The notes beneath the pieces are model-generated. The model did not search any database. It had not been told where the DNA came from and saw nothing but the letters and a program-made list of their open reading frames with translations. Shown here one piece after another: positions 7,270-13,691 of a DNA stretch of 13,691 nucleotides. Source of the DNA: Thermoanaerobaculaceae bacterium (GTDB taxonomy: Bacteria > Acidobacteriota > UBA4820); contig JAAZNT010000325.1 in the NCBI GenBank assembly GCA_012798145.1, positions 1 through 13,691 of the forward strand, given 5' to 3'. Positions within the stretch are counted from its first letter, which is position 1, and each line of letters opens with the position of its first letter. The position numbers and the translations under genes are program-made.

Positions 7270-9294
7270 ATGAAATTCACTTTTTTTCTTTGCCTGCTAA
7301 ACGCCTTTTTAATTTTTTCTATCTCTGCCCATTCACAAAGCGCAGTTTACACATTAAACGGGGGAGCAGCATCTCAGAGTGGAATGACATATTCGGCTAC
7401 CTCTGCCGACCAATCTTCCGTCTTGGTTCTAAATAGCGGCAATTTAGAATTGAACAACTGTACAATGTCCAAAAGCGGCGATGGCAGCGACAAAAACCAA
7501 TCCTTAGAATATGGAATAAATTCTTCAGTTTTAGCCATTTCCTCTGGAAAAATTACAATTTCTGGAGGGTCTGTTCAAACCAACGCCTTGTATGCAGCGG
7601 GACTATTTTCTTCAGGAAACGCCAGTTCTATAACTTTCAAAAACGGCTCTTTGACAACCTCAAAAGACTACAGTTCCGCATTCAAAACAACACACGGAGG
7701 AAGTATAACTTTGAAAAACGTAACAGCAAGCACAAGTGGAGCAAACTCTCCTGTTTTGCACATTGATTTTGAGGGAGGGGCAATTTCGGTAAATGGGGGG
7801 ACATATTTTGCAAATGCGACAGGAAACTCAACAAATTCCCCGGCGATATACACTTCGGGGGAAGCAGCAGCTTCATCGGCGACTTTCAATTCAAAAGGAG
7901 AGGCGGGAGCAATAGTTGATGGAGGCTCGCTTTCCTTTTCTGACTCATCTCTGTCAGGAAACTTGCAGGCAGTCAAGATCATTAATTCAAAAGGGGTTGG
8001 GGCATCTTCATCAATATCTGCAAGCGGAGGTTCACTCAATGCTTCAACAAAAGAATTATTTTTGCTTTCCAATGAAGGAGGGTCTCCTCCAAATGCAAAT
8101 ATTCTTCTTCAAAAAGGCATTTCGGTTTATTCTGGAGCAGGCATTTTGATAAAAGTCAAAAGCGGTTCCGCTGTACTGACTATTGACGGCGCTTCTGCCT
8201 CAGGCGATTGCGCAGTCGAGGATCAAACATCATCACAATGTCAAATTATTTTAAAAAACAGCTCTTCCCTTTCAGGAAAAATCACAGACTGTTCTTTGAA
8301 ATTGGATTCCTCAAGCGTTTTTACCGCAACTTCAGAATGCAATTTGACGGTCCTGCTTGACCAAGACGGCATTTCTGGAGTTTCTGTGAATAATATTATT
8401 GGCAATGGAAATAATGTTTATTACGACCCTTCAAATTCTTCCAATTCTTATCTTGGCGGGCTTACCTATTCTTTAATCAACGGTGGGTTTCTTAAGCCCG
8501 TCGGTGGAGGGTCTTGCTCTTTGATTTGCGATGCGACTGCTGATCCTACAAGCGGCTCTTCCCCGCTAAATGTTCAATTTCAAGGAATAATAGTTCAAAA
8601 CAACTGCCCTGACACCCCCTCTTTTTTTTGGAGTTTTGGGGATGGCTCTACATCATCCGAGCAAAACCCATCACATACTTACAATGCAGACGGCAGATAT
8701 AATTGGACAATGAGCATATCAACTTCAGATCAGGTTTGCGAAAAAAGCGGAAGGATAACTGTTGGAAACGGGCAATACTGCACCCTTGTCTGTGGCGCTG
8801 TCGTTGAGCCGCAAAGTGGCAGACCTCCTTTAAATGTCTCTTTTAACGCAGATGTAACTTCAACTTACTGCTCTTCAACGCCTTCTTATTTGTGGGATTT
8901 TGGAGACGGCTCAATATCTTCTGAAAAGAGCATAATCCACACTTATAATGAAAACGGCACATTTTTTTACACCCTTACATCATCCGCTGACGGAGAAAAC
9001 TGTTCAACGACAGGGAAAATTTTCGTTTCAGATGTTTCGTCTATTTTAGTTTCTTCCGTCTCTGCTTTTTCAAGTCCTTTTAGACTGAAAGTTTTCGGAG
9101 CAGGGTTTGTTGAAGAAAGCGAAATATACATTGACGGGCTGAAAGTTCCCCTAACCGTTTTCAAATCTTCCTCTCTTCTTATAGCCAAAAAGGGGTCTTC
9201 TTTGAAAGCAATGATTCCGAAGGGAACGAGAGTAAAAATTGAAGTGAAAAACCCTGACGGCTCTGTTTCAAATCCCTATTATTTTATTAGATGA
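7270..9294 (+). CDS. Secreted beta-helix protein with two PKD domains and a TIG-like end
   Basis: The 674-residue product has a signal peptide at 1-22 (Lys2, hydrophobic core 3-19, probable cleavage after Ala-His-Ser). Residues 25 to about 410 are Ser/Gly/Asn/Thr-rich short repeats such as ITISGGSV and SITLKNVT, typical of right-handed beta-helix surface proteins. Two PKD domains follow (about 416-500 and 504-588), each with an FGDGS core and a closing HTY. Both carry four cysteines at identical spacing: 416/420/446/490 and 504/508/534/578. Residues from about 592 resemble an IPT/TIG fold. I see no LPxTG, hydrophobic tail or catalytic motif; adhesion or glycan binding is an inference. ATG at 7270 follows GGAGG (7258-7262) by seven bases. 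It appears to be a single-gene unit. Confidence 0.88.
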   Translation: MKFTFFLCLLNAFLIFSISAHSQSAVYTLNGGAASQSGMTYSATSADQSSVLVLNSGNLELNNCTMSKSGDGSDKNQSLEYGINSSVLAISSGKITISGGSVQTNALYAAGLFSSGNASSITFKNGSLTTSKDYSSAFKTTHGGSITLKNVTASTSGANSPVLHIDFEGGAISVNGGTYFANATGNSTNSPAIYTSGEAAASSATFNSKGEAGAIVDGGSLSFSDSSLSGNLQAVKIINSKGVGASSSISASGGSLNASTKELFLLSNEGGSPPNANILLQKGISVYSGAGILIKVKSGSAVLTIDGASASGDCAVEDQTSSQCQIILKNSSSLSGKITDCSLKLDSSSVFTATSECNLTVLLDQDGISGVSVNNIIGNGNNVYYDPSNSSNSYLGGLTYSLINGGFLKPVGGGSCSLICDATADPTSGSSPLNVQFQGIIVQNNCPDTPSFFWSFGDGSTSSEQNPSHTYNADGRYNWTMSISTSDQVCEKSGRITVGNGQYCTLVCGAVVEPQSGRPPLNVSFNADVTSTYCSSTPSYLWDFGDGSISSEKSIIHTYNENGTFFYTLTSSADGENCSTTGKIFVSDVSSILVSSVSAFSSPFRLKVFGAGFVEESEIYIDGLKVPLTVFKSSSLLIAKKGSSLKAMIPKGTRVKIEVKNPDGSVSNPYYFIR

Positions 9295-9374
9295 AATCGG
9301 CTATTTTTTTAAAAAACAATGTTTAGTGATACAGCAGATTTGCCACAAAAGAAGAGCCCAATGCATCTAAAATA

Positions 9375-9400
9375 TTACCCAAATATTTCTTCTTGGGTAA
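9375..9400. repeat. Eight-base inverted repeat between the surface gene and pstS
   Basis: TTACCCAA at 9375-9382 and TTGGGTAA at 9393-9400 are perfect complements around a ten-base loop. They lie 80 bases after the surface-protein stop and about 50 bases before the pst promoter elements. No T run follows on the plus strand, so it could be a weak terminator for the upstream gene or a regulator-binding site. No better terminator is visible in 9295-9450. Confidence 0.35.
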
Positions 9401-9451
9401 GAATTCTCTGTTGTTTGGGTTGGATCAAAAAGACATTATCGGATTTTGGGG

Positions 9452-9479
9452 TTGACATTTTTTAAATTTGCCATTGACA
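9452..9479 (+). promoter_or_regulatory. Paired TTGACA boxes, possible Pho-type operator
   Basis: TTGACA occurs at 9452-9457 and again at 9474-9479, exactly 22 bases (two helical turns) apart, with an AT-rich middle block TAAATT at the 11-base step. PhoB/PhoP regulators bind direct repeats at 11-base intervals upstream of pst genes, and Gram-positive PhoP boxes resemble TTAACA. The match is suggestive; no regulator gene is in the window. Confidence 0.35.
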
Positions 9480-9509
9480 ATACACTCTTTTGGGAGTATT
9501 ATAATACTC
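9474..9509 (+). promoter_or_regulatory. pst operon promoter with overlapping palindrome
   Basis: TTGACA (9474-9479) is followed after 17 bases by TATTAT (9497-9502); an overlapping perfect TATAAT at 9500-9505 would need a 20-base spacer. GAGTATTATAATACTC (9494-9509) is a 16-base perfect palindrome covering the -10 box and the expected transcript start, a position where a bound repressor would block RNA polymerase. The leader before pstS would be only about 15 bases. Confidence 0.65.
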
Positions 9510-9524
9510 TTATAGGAGGTTACT

Positions 9525-10475
9525 ATGGCGTTGTTTAAAAAAATTTTGGTTATGGTTCTTCTCACCGCTTTAACATTTATTTTTTCTTGCTCTAAAGCAG
9601 AAAAAGCGGAAAAAAAAGTAGTAACACTTTCCGGAGCGTTTGCCATTTATCCCACAGCAATAGCATGGGGGGAAGCATTTCAAAAACTTAACCCAAATGT
9701 ACAAATTGAAGTTTCAGCAGGAGGAGCAGGAAAGGGCGCCGCTGACTGCATAGCCGGTCTTGTTGATATTGGAATGGTTTCAAGAGACCCGGATGCTTCA
9801 GAAATTGAAAAAGGAATAAACGTAATTCCAATATGCCACGATGGAGTTTTTGTAATAATTAGCGAGAAAAATCCCTTCGCAGATAAAATAATTGAAAAGG
9901 GCTTTACAAAAGAGATATTAAATGAACTTTACATCAACAAAAAAAAGATGACATTTGAAGAGATTTTGGGAATTTCCGGTGAAAATAAAAATCCTGCAAA
10001 TGTTTACACAAGATCAGATTCCTGCGGAGCGGCTGCGACATTTGCGAAATTTCTTGGCAAGTTTAAGCAGGAAAATCTCGGCGGAATCGGAGTGAACTCT
10101 GATCCGCAAATGATAAACGCTGTCCTTAACGACGCCAATGGAATAAGTTACGCAAACTTCAGCTATGTTTTTGGAAAAGACGGAAAAGTCTTTCCGGGAG
10201 TAAAAGTCGTTCCTATAGATGTTGACGGCAACGGAAAAATTGAAGACAATGAAAAAATTTCTTCAAGGGAAGAGGCAATTCAGTCAATCAACAATGGGAT
10301 TTATCCAATAACAAGAAAAAATTATTTCTTCGTTAAGGGAGAGCCCAAAGGAGCAACAATGGACTATATAAAATTCTGCCTCAGCAAAGAAGGAACAAAA
10401 ATCTTGAACGATTGCGGAACAAGCATTCCTCTTCCGGACGATGAAAGAGAATCAATTCTCAGCAAAATCAAGTAA
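9525..10475 (+). CDS. pstS: Phosphate ABC transporter substrate-binding lipoprotein PstS
   Basis: The protein captures inorganic phosphate outside the inner membrane and passes it to the PstCA channel. It has 316 residues. The N-terminus is a lipoprotein signal (KK at 5-6, hydrophobic 7-20) with probable lipidated Cys22 after Ile-Phe-Ser. Phosphate-binding landmarks are SGAFAIYP (36-43), the AGGAGKGA stretch with DIGMVSRDP (65-89), and TRSDSCGAAATF (162-173). Residues 232-243, DVDGNGKIEDNE, match a calcium-binding EF-hand or dockerin-type loop, a feature I associate with a PstS subgroup. Near the C-terminus, YPITRKNYFFVKG is usual for the family. ATG at 9525 follows AGGAGG by five bases. First gene of pstSCAB; tungstate or another oxyanion is possible in principle, but the neighbours favour phosphate. 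Confidence 0.94.
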   Translation: MALFKKILVMVLLTALTFIFSCSKAEKAEKKVVTLSGAFAIYPTAIAWGEAFQKLNPNVQIEVSAGGAGKGAADCIAGLVDIGMVSRDPDASEIEKGINVIPICHDGVFVIISEKNPFADKIIEKGFTKEILNELYINKKKMTFEEILGISGENKNPANVYTRSDSCGAAATFAKFLGKFKQENLGGIGVNSDPQMINAVLNDANGISYANFSYVFGKDGKVFPGVKVVPIDVDGNGKIEDNEKISSREEAIQSINNGIYPITRKNYFFVKGEPKGATMDYIKFCLSKEGTKILNDCGTSIPLPDDERESILSKIK

Positions 10476-10478
10476 TAT

Positions 10479-11423
10479 ATGGATGAACTTTTTTTTCTTA
10501 AACTAAAAAAAAGAAGGAAAGTGAACCGTTTTGTAAGACGGTTTTCTTTCCTTATGTCGCTATCTGTCTTTTGTCTTTTCATCCTAATCTGCCTTATGCT
10601 TTTCGGCAGTTCCTTTTCTCTTCTAAGAAAAGATGTTTTTGGCGTTATTTTTGGCACAGAATGGCTCCCTCATCAAGAAAAATTTGGACTTTTGTATTTT
10701 ATTTGGGGAAGCATTTATACAACCCTTCTCGCCCTGATTATTTCAGTTCCTATAAGTCTTTTTACCGCAATTCTTATCAGCGAGTATATGCCCAAAAAAC
10801 TTGCTATGAATACTAAATTAATTTTTGATGTTCTCTCGGGGGTGTCTCCTGTTGTTTACGGATTTTGGGGGGTTATGGCGATTGTTCCTCTTACAAGAAA
10901 CTTTATTCAGCCATTTTTAGCCGACAATTTGCACATCAAACTTTTTTTAAGCGACAACAAATCTGGCTTTAGCGTTTTTTCAGCCGCAATAGTTCTTGCT
11001 GTAATGGTTTCTCCATTGATGGTTTCAATATCAGAAGAGGTCTTAAGAGCAATTCCCTTTGAAATAAGACAAGCCACGATGTCTCTTGGCGCAACAAAAT
11101 GGGAAATGGTAAAGAAAGTTCTCCTCAAAAAAGGCGCCACAGGAATAGTCGCGGCAATAATTCTCAGTTTTTCAAGAACAGTCGGAGAAACAATGGCGGT
11201 TCTTATGGTTGCTGGATGCCAGATGTCAAAAATGGCAATCTCTGCTTTTGACCCCGCTTACCCTCTTCCCGCTTTGATCGCCAACACATTTGGGGAAACA
11301 ATGTCAATTCCTTTATACAAAAGCGCAATATTCCTTGCGGCTTTTATTCTGTTGATTTTGACACTTGCTTCAAACCTTTTTGGTTGGTCAATTCTGCTGA
11401 GAATAGAGGAGGAGAAAAGTTGA
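10479..11423 (+). CDS. pstC: Phosphate ABC transporter permease PstC
   Basis: One of the two membrane subunits forming the phosphate path. The 314-residue protein starts with a basic cytoplasmic segment (Lys/Arg at 8-21) and shows about six membrane segments, roughly 23-46, 72-100, 115-137, 166-188, 219-246 and 283-306. The ABC-permease coupling loop is clear: MSLGATKWEMVKKVLL (201-216), followed by SRTVGETMAVLMVAG (232-246), a PstC hallmark. The start is four bases after the pstS stop codon and no good Shine-Dalgarno sequence precedes it, so translation probably depends on ribosomes finishing pstS. The gene ends by overlapping pstA by four bases (TTGA). Confidence 0.95.
   Translation: MDELFFLKLKKRRKVNRFVRRFSFLMSLSVFCLFILICLMLFGSSFSLLRKDVFGVIFGTEWLPHQEKFGLLYFIWGSIYTTLLALIISVPISLFTAILISEYMPKKLAMNTKLIFDVLSGVSPVVYGFWGVMAIVPLTRNFIQPFLADNLHIKLFLSDNKSGFSVFSAAIVLAVMVSPLMVSISEEVLRAIPFEIRQATMSLGATKWEMVKKVLLKKGATGIVAAIILSFSRTVGETMAVLMVAGCQMSKMAISAFDPAYPLPALIANTFGETMSIPLYKSAIFLAAFILLILTLASNLFGWSILLRIEEEKS
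11407..11412 (+). promoter_or_regulatory. Ribosome binding site that fixes the pstA start
   Basis: AGGAGG inside the end of pstC stands seven bases before the TTG at 11420. The alternative upstream TTG at 11384 has no such site, so 11420 is the better start. Confidence 0.75.
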
Positions 11424-12274
11424 TTTCCGCAAAGAAAATAGAAGAAAAAATCTTCAAAATATTGATGTACATCTCCTTTTCCCTTCTTTCCATTGCGCTT
11501 GTCTCAATAATTGCCGTTGTTTTCGTAAAAGGATTGGGAGCGTTAAGCTTCAAAATGCTTTTCAGCGTTCCTCAGGGCGGCTACTATCTTGGCGGAGAGG
11601 GAGGAATTTTGAACGCGATTTTGGGAAGCATTGCAATCGGCTCAATCGCAACTCTTCTTTCTTTTCTCTACGCATTTTGCATCGTCTTTTACATCAATGT
11701 GTATAGGTTTTCAAAATCTCAGTTTTCAAGAAGCGTAAGGTTTTTCCTCGACATTCTCTGGGGAATACCCTCCATCGTTTACGGAGCTTTCGGGTTTGGA
11801 ATAATGCTTATTTTCAAAATTCCAGCGTCATTGCTTGCTGGCGCTTTGACTCTGTCATTTGTAATTCTGCCAATAATGGCGAGGACTATGGATGAAACTT
11901 TAAGAATGATACCTTTTGAAATGAAACAAGCCGCATACTCACTTGGAGCGACAAGGTTTGAAATTTCTTATAAAGTCATTATCAAGCAAGCTTTTCCCGG
12001 GCTCCTTACAGCAATTCTCTTAGCTTTTGGAAGAGGAATAGGCGACGCAGCTTCAATCCTTATGACAGCAAGTTATACAGATTCGCTTCCCACCTCTTTA
12101 TTAAGACCAGTTGCGACTCTTCCGCTTTGCGTATTTTTCCAACTTTCAACTCCTTTCAAGGAGGTTCAAGAGAGAGGATATGCCGCGGCATTTGTCCTTA
12201 CAATTCTTATGCTTTTGGTGAGTCTTCTTGCAAGACTGTCATTCAAGTCATTTTCAAAATATGTGGTGAAATAG
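11420..12274 (+). CDS. pstA: Phosphate ABC transporter permease PstA
   Basis: The partner membrane subunit of PstC. From the TTG at 11420 the product is 284 residues with about six membrane segments, roughly 14-36, 64-92, 113-133, 137-155, 190-215 and 254-273. The coupling loop reads SLGATRFEISYKVII (174-188), then FGRGIGDAASILMTA (203-217). Most PstA proteins I know have a Gly-Glu-Thr type sequence where this one has Gly-Asp-Ala, a mild departure. The first codon overlaps the pstC stop (TTGA), and pstB starts nine bases after this stop. Tight coupling suggests equal expression of the two permeases. Confidence 0.95.
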   Translation: MISAKKIEEKIFKILMYISFSLLSIALVSIIAVVFVKGLGALSFKMLFSVPQGGYYLGGEGGILNAILGSIAIGSIATLLSFLYAFCIVFYINVYRFSKSQFSRSVRFFLDILWGIPSIVYGAFGFGIMLIFKIPASLLAGALTLSFVILPIMARTMDETLRMIPFEMKQAAYSLGATRFEISYKVIIKQAFPGLLTAILLAFGRGIGDAASILMTASYTDSLPTSLLRPVATLPLCVFFQLSTPFKEVQERGYAAAFVLTILMLLVSLLARLSFKSFSKYVVK

Positions 12275-12282
12275 GAGAGAAA

Positions 12283-13047
12283 ATGGGAGCCAAACAGCCA
12301 ATTAAAATTGAAAACCTTTCTGTATCATACGGAAATCAGAAGGTTTTAAAAAGCATCAACCTTGAAATTCCTGAAAAAGGAATAACTGTTATACTTGGTC
12401 CTTCCGGATGTGGCAAATCAACTCTCCTCAAATGTTTCAACCGAATAATTGAACTTGAAGAAAATGTTGAAGTTGAAGGAAAGCTTTTTGTCGACGGTGA
12501 AGATGTTCTTCACCCCAAAACCGACCTTATCGTTTTAAGAAAAAAAATGGGGCTTTTGCTTCAAAAACCTCAGGTTCTGCCTATGTCAATTTATGACAAT
12601 GTCGCTTTTGGCGCAAAAATTCACAAAAATATGAAGAAAAAAGAGGCCGACGAACTTGTAGAAAAAGAGCTAAGAAAAGTCAACCTCTGGGATGAAGTAA
12701 AGGAGAGATTGAAATCGCCTGCAGACAAGCTTTCAATAGGGCAACAGCAAAGACTCTGCCTTGCAAGAGGGCTTGCCGTTGAACCGGAAATTATTCTTGG
12801 GGACGAGCCCACTTCAGCCCTTGACCCTCTATCCGCCGAAGTTATTGAAAAGCAATTTTTGAATCTCAAAGAAAATTATACGATAATCCTTGTAACACAT
12901 ATGTTAAGACAGGCAAAAAGACTTGCAGACTTTGTCGCATTTATCTATTTGGGAGAACTTGTAGAATTCAACTCTGCAGCGGAATTTTTCTCAAACCCGA
13001 AAGATGAAAGAACAAAAAGATACCTTTCAGGGCTCATCGCAGGATAA
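12283..13047 (+). CDS. pstB: Phosphate ABC transporter ATPase PstB
   Basis: The cytoplasmic ATPase powering PstCA. From ATG 12283 it has 254 residues, the normal PstB length; an upstream in-frame extension to 12127 lies inside pstA and was dropped. Motifs: Walker A GPSGCGKST (39-47), Q-loop Gln94 in LLLQKPQVLPMSIYDNV, signature LSIGQQQR (150-157), Walker B ILGDEPTSALDP (171-182), H-loop His206. KDERTKRYLSG at the end is characteristic of PstB. The signature has Ile where LSGGQ has the first Gly, and the Walker B core is LGDE rather than the common LLDE; both are tolerated variants as far as I know. AGGAG lies five bases upstream. No phoU follows before the convergent photolyase gene. Confidence 0.96.
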   Translation: MGAKQPIKIENLSVSYGNQKVLKSINLEIPEKGITVILGPSGCGKSTLLKCFNRIIELEENVEVEGKLFVDGEDVLHPKTDLIVLRKKMGLLLQKPQVLPMSIYDNVAFGAKIHKNMKKKEADELVEKELRKVNLWDEVKERLKSPADKLSIGQQQRLCLARGLAVEPEIILGDEPTSALDPLSAEVIEKQFLNLKENYTIILVTHMLRQAKRLADFVAFIYLGELVEFNSAAEFFSNPKDERTKRYLSGLIAG

Positions 13048-13048
13048 T

Positions 13049-13139
13049 CCCACATTTGTCTATAGAACAAATTTACCTAAGGATTTTCATTAAGCAATTT
13101 CTAATCGCTTGGTAAAGTTTTTTAATGACAAATGTGTGG
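13049..13139. terminator. Inverted-repeat segment between convergent genes
   Basis: CACATTTGTC (13051-13060) pairs perfectly with GACAAATGTG (13127-13136). Inside lie TTTACC/GGTAAA (13072-13077 and 13111-13116) and AAGC/GCTT (13092-13095 and 13107-13110). GTTTTTT follows the middle stem on the plus strand, so this segment probably ends pst transcription. The outer stem could also stop the photolyase transcript from the other side, though no T run is seen there. The loops are long, which weakens it as a classical terminator. Confidence 0.5.
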
Positions 13140-13146
13140 TTATTAT

Positions 13147-13691
13147 TTAGCCAAGTTGACTTTTTATAAATTTTTCAACATCAAATTTTCTTTTTGCGCC
13201 GTTGTAAGTCATAGGGCGAATGAGCCCTATTATCGGCTTGTCGGGAGGGAATGGTCTATCGTGCTTTGCTCCGATTGCCCAAGCGATTCCAGCGTATCCA
13301 TTGGGGTCTCTTCCGTCTAAAAGATATTTGTCGTTCAGATAAACCGCAGTTTCAAACGCTTCTTCGGGAGAATTGGTCCAGAAAAGAATTTGCTTTGCCC
13401 AATACATTCTCAAATAGTTGTGCATATAACCCGTTTCTATCATTTGCTTTGTGGCTGCGTTCCAAAGAGGGTCTTTTGTTTGACAATTTTCCATTTCTTC
13501 AAGAGAATGAATTTGCCTGAAATCGTTTCTGTGCTTTTCAAGACTCTTCATAGCCCAATTTTCGCATCCTTTCAAATTGTCGTAATTTTCATTGTATTTT
13601 ACGAAATTAATTGCAAGTTCCCTTCTTATTATCAATTGGTCAAGAAATGTCTCAACATCTTGGGAAGGAGCTTCAGAAGAGAGAATTTCAA
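13147..13691 (-). CDS. phr: Class II CPD photolyase, C-terminal part
   Basis: Photolyases use FAD and light to split cyclobutane pyrimidine dimers in DNA. About 181 residues are visible and the frame stays open to the right edge, so the 5' end is missing; a TTG at 13635 is internal, because family-like residues (DVETFLDQLIIRRELAINF) continue across it. The sequence is the C-terminal FAD- and DNA-binding half of class II enzymes: DPLWNAATKQMIETGYMH, YLRMYWAKQILFWT, YLNDKYLLDGRDPNGYAGIAW, HDRPFPPDKP, and a final NGAKRKFDVEKFI. Class II enzymes are usually about 450 residues, so about 40% is present. It converges on pstB with 99 bases between. Confidence 0.95.
   Translation of the reverse strand, partial: EILSSEAPSQDVETFLDQLIIRRELAINFVKYNENYDNLKGCENWAMKSLEKHRNDFRQIHSLEEMENCQTKDPLWNAATKQMIETGYMHNYLRMYWAKQILFWTNSPEEAFETAVYLNDKYLLDGRDPNGYAGIAWAIGAKHDRPFPPDKPIIGLIRPMTYNGAKRKFDVEKFIKSQLG

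Noticed and set aside
7668..8072. 134-codon minus-strand open frame inside the surface-protein gene
   Set aside because: Pro/Glu-rich antisense reading of the Ser/Gly-rich beta-helix repeats; no ribosome binding site or known domain.
9300..9330. T and A runs after the surface-protein stop as a terminator
   Set aside because: TTTTTTTAAAAAA has no GC stem and would not form a stable terminator hairpin.
12127..12282. 52-codon N-terminal extension of PstB
   Set aside because: It overlaps pstA out of frame, and the ATG at 12283 has a good ribosome binding site and gives a standard-length PstB.

Overview
The window is 13.7 kb of moderately AT-rich bacterial DNA, apart from a GC-rich patch of about 120 bases at the left edge. 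The gene content points to an anaerobe with the usual bacterial Sec export: a single-chain pyruvate:ferredoxin oxidoreductase, a SecA with a zinc-binding SEC-C tail, a secreted surface protein and an ABC-type high-affinity phosphate transporter. I cannot name the lineage. Nothing in the coding regions suggests a phage, plasmid or insertion sequence.

Layout from left to right. Bases 1-402 hold no convincing gene. They contain a GC-rich patch followed by a highly ordered palindromic block in which one closing stem encloses three side-by-side hairpins. secA (403-3060) and the pyruvate:ferredoxin oxidoreductase gene (3149-6715) are both on the minus strand, with the oxidoreductase upstream. They are separated by 88 bases that contain a good intrinsic terminator, so secA seems to lack room for its own promoter. 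Upstream of the oxidoreductase is an extended -10 promoter and a leader with a duplicated 12-mer and a nested stem-loop. A divergent intergenic region follows (about 6812-7221), with two hairpins and a possible tiny minus-strand reading frame that has a strong ribosome binding site.

On the plus strand, 7270-9294 encodes a secreted protein: a Ser/Gly/Asn-rich predicted beta-helix, two PKD domains sharing an identical four-cysteine pattern, and a C-terminal IPT/TIG-like domain. Its consensus promoter places the transcript start almost on the Shine-Dalgarno sequence. Next is a compact pstS-pstC-pstA-pstB operon (9525-13047) with near-zero gaps, driven by a promoter carrying two TTGACA boxes 22 bases apart and a 16-base perfect palindrome over the -10 region. 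No phoU follows within the window. The operon meets the 3' end of a convergent class II photolyase gene (13147 to the right edge, 5' end missing) across an inverted-repeat segment that probably terminates pst transcription.

The genes fall into separate jobs (export, pyruvate metabolism, a surface protein, phosphate uptake, DNA repair) rather than one pathway. The most unusual material is non-coding: the branched element at 157-284, the oxidoreductase leader and the pst control region. I see no clear previously undescribed multi-gene system. The starts of secA, the surface protein, pstA and pstB were placed on the codon with the best-spaced ribosome binding site.
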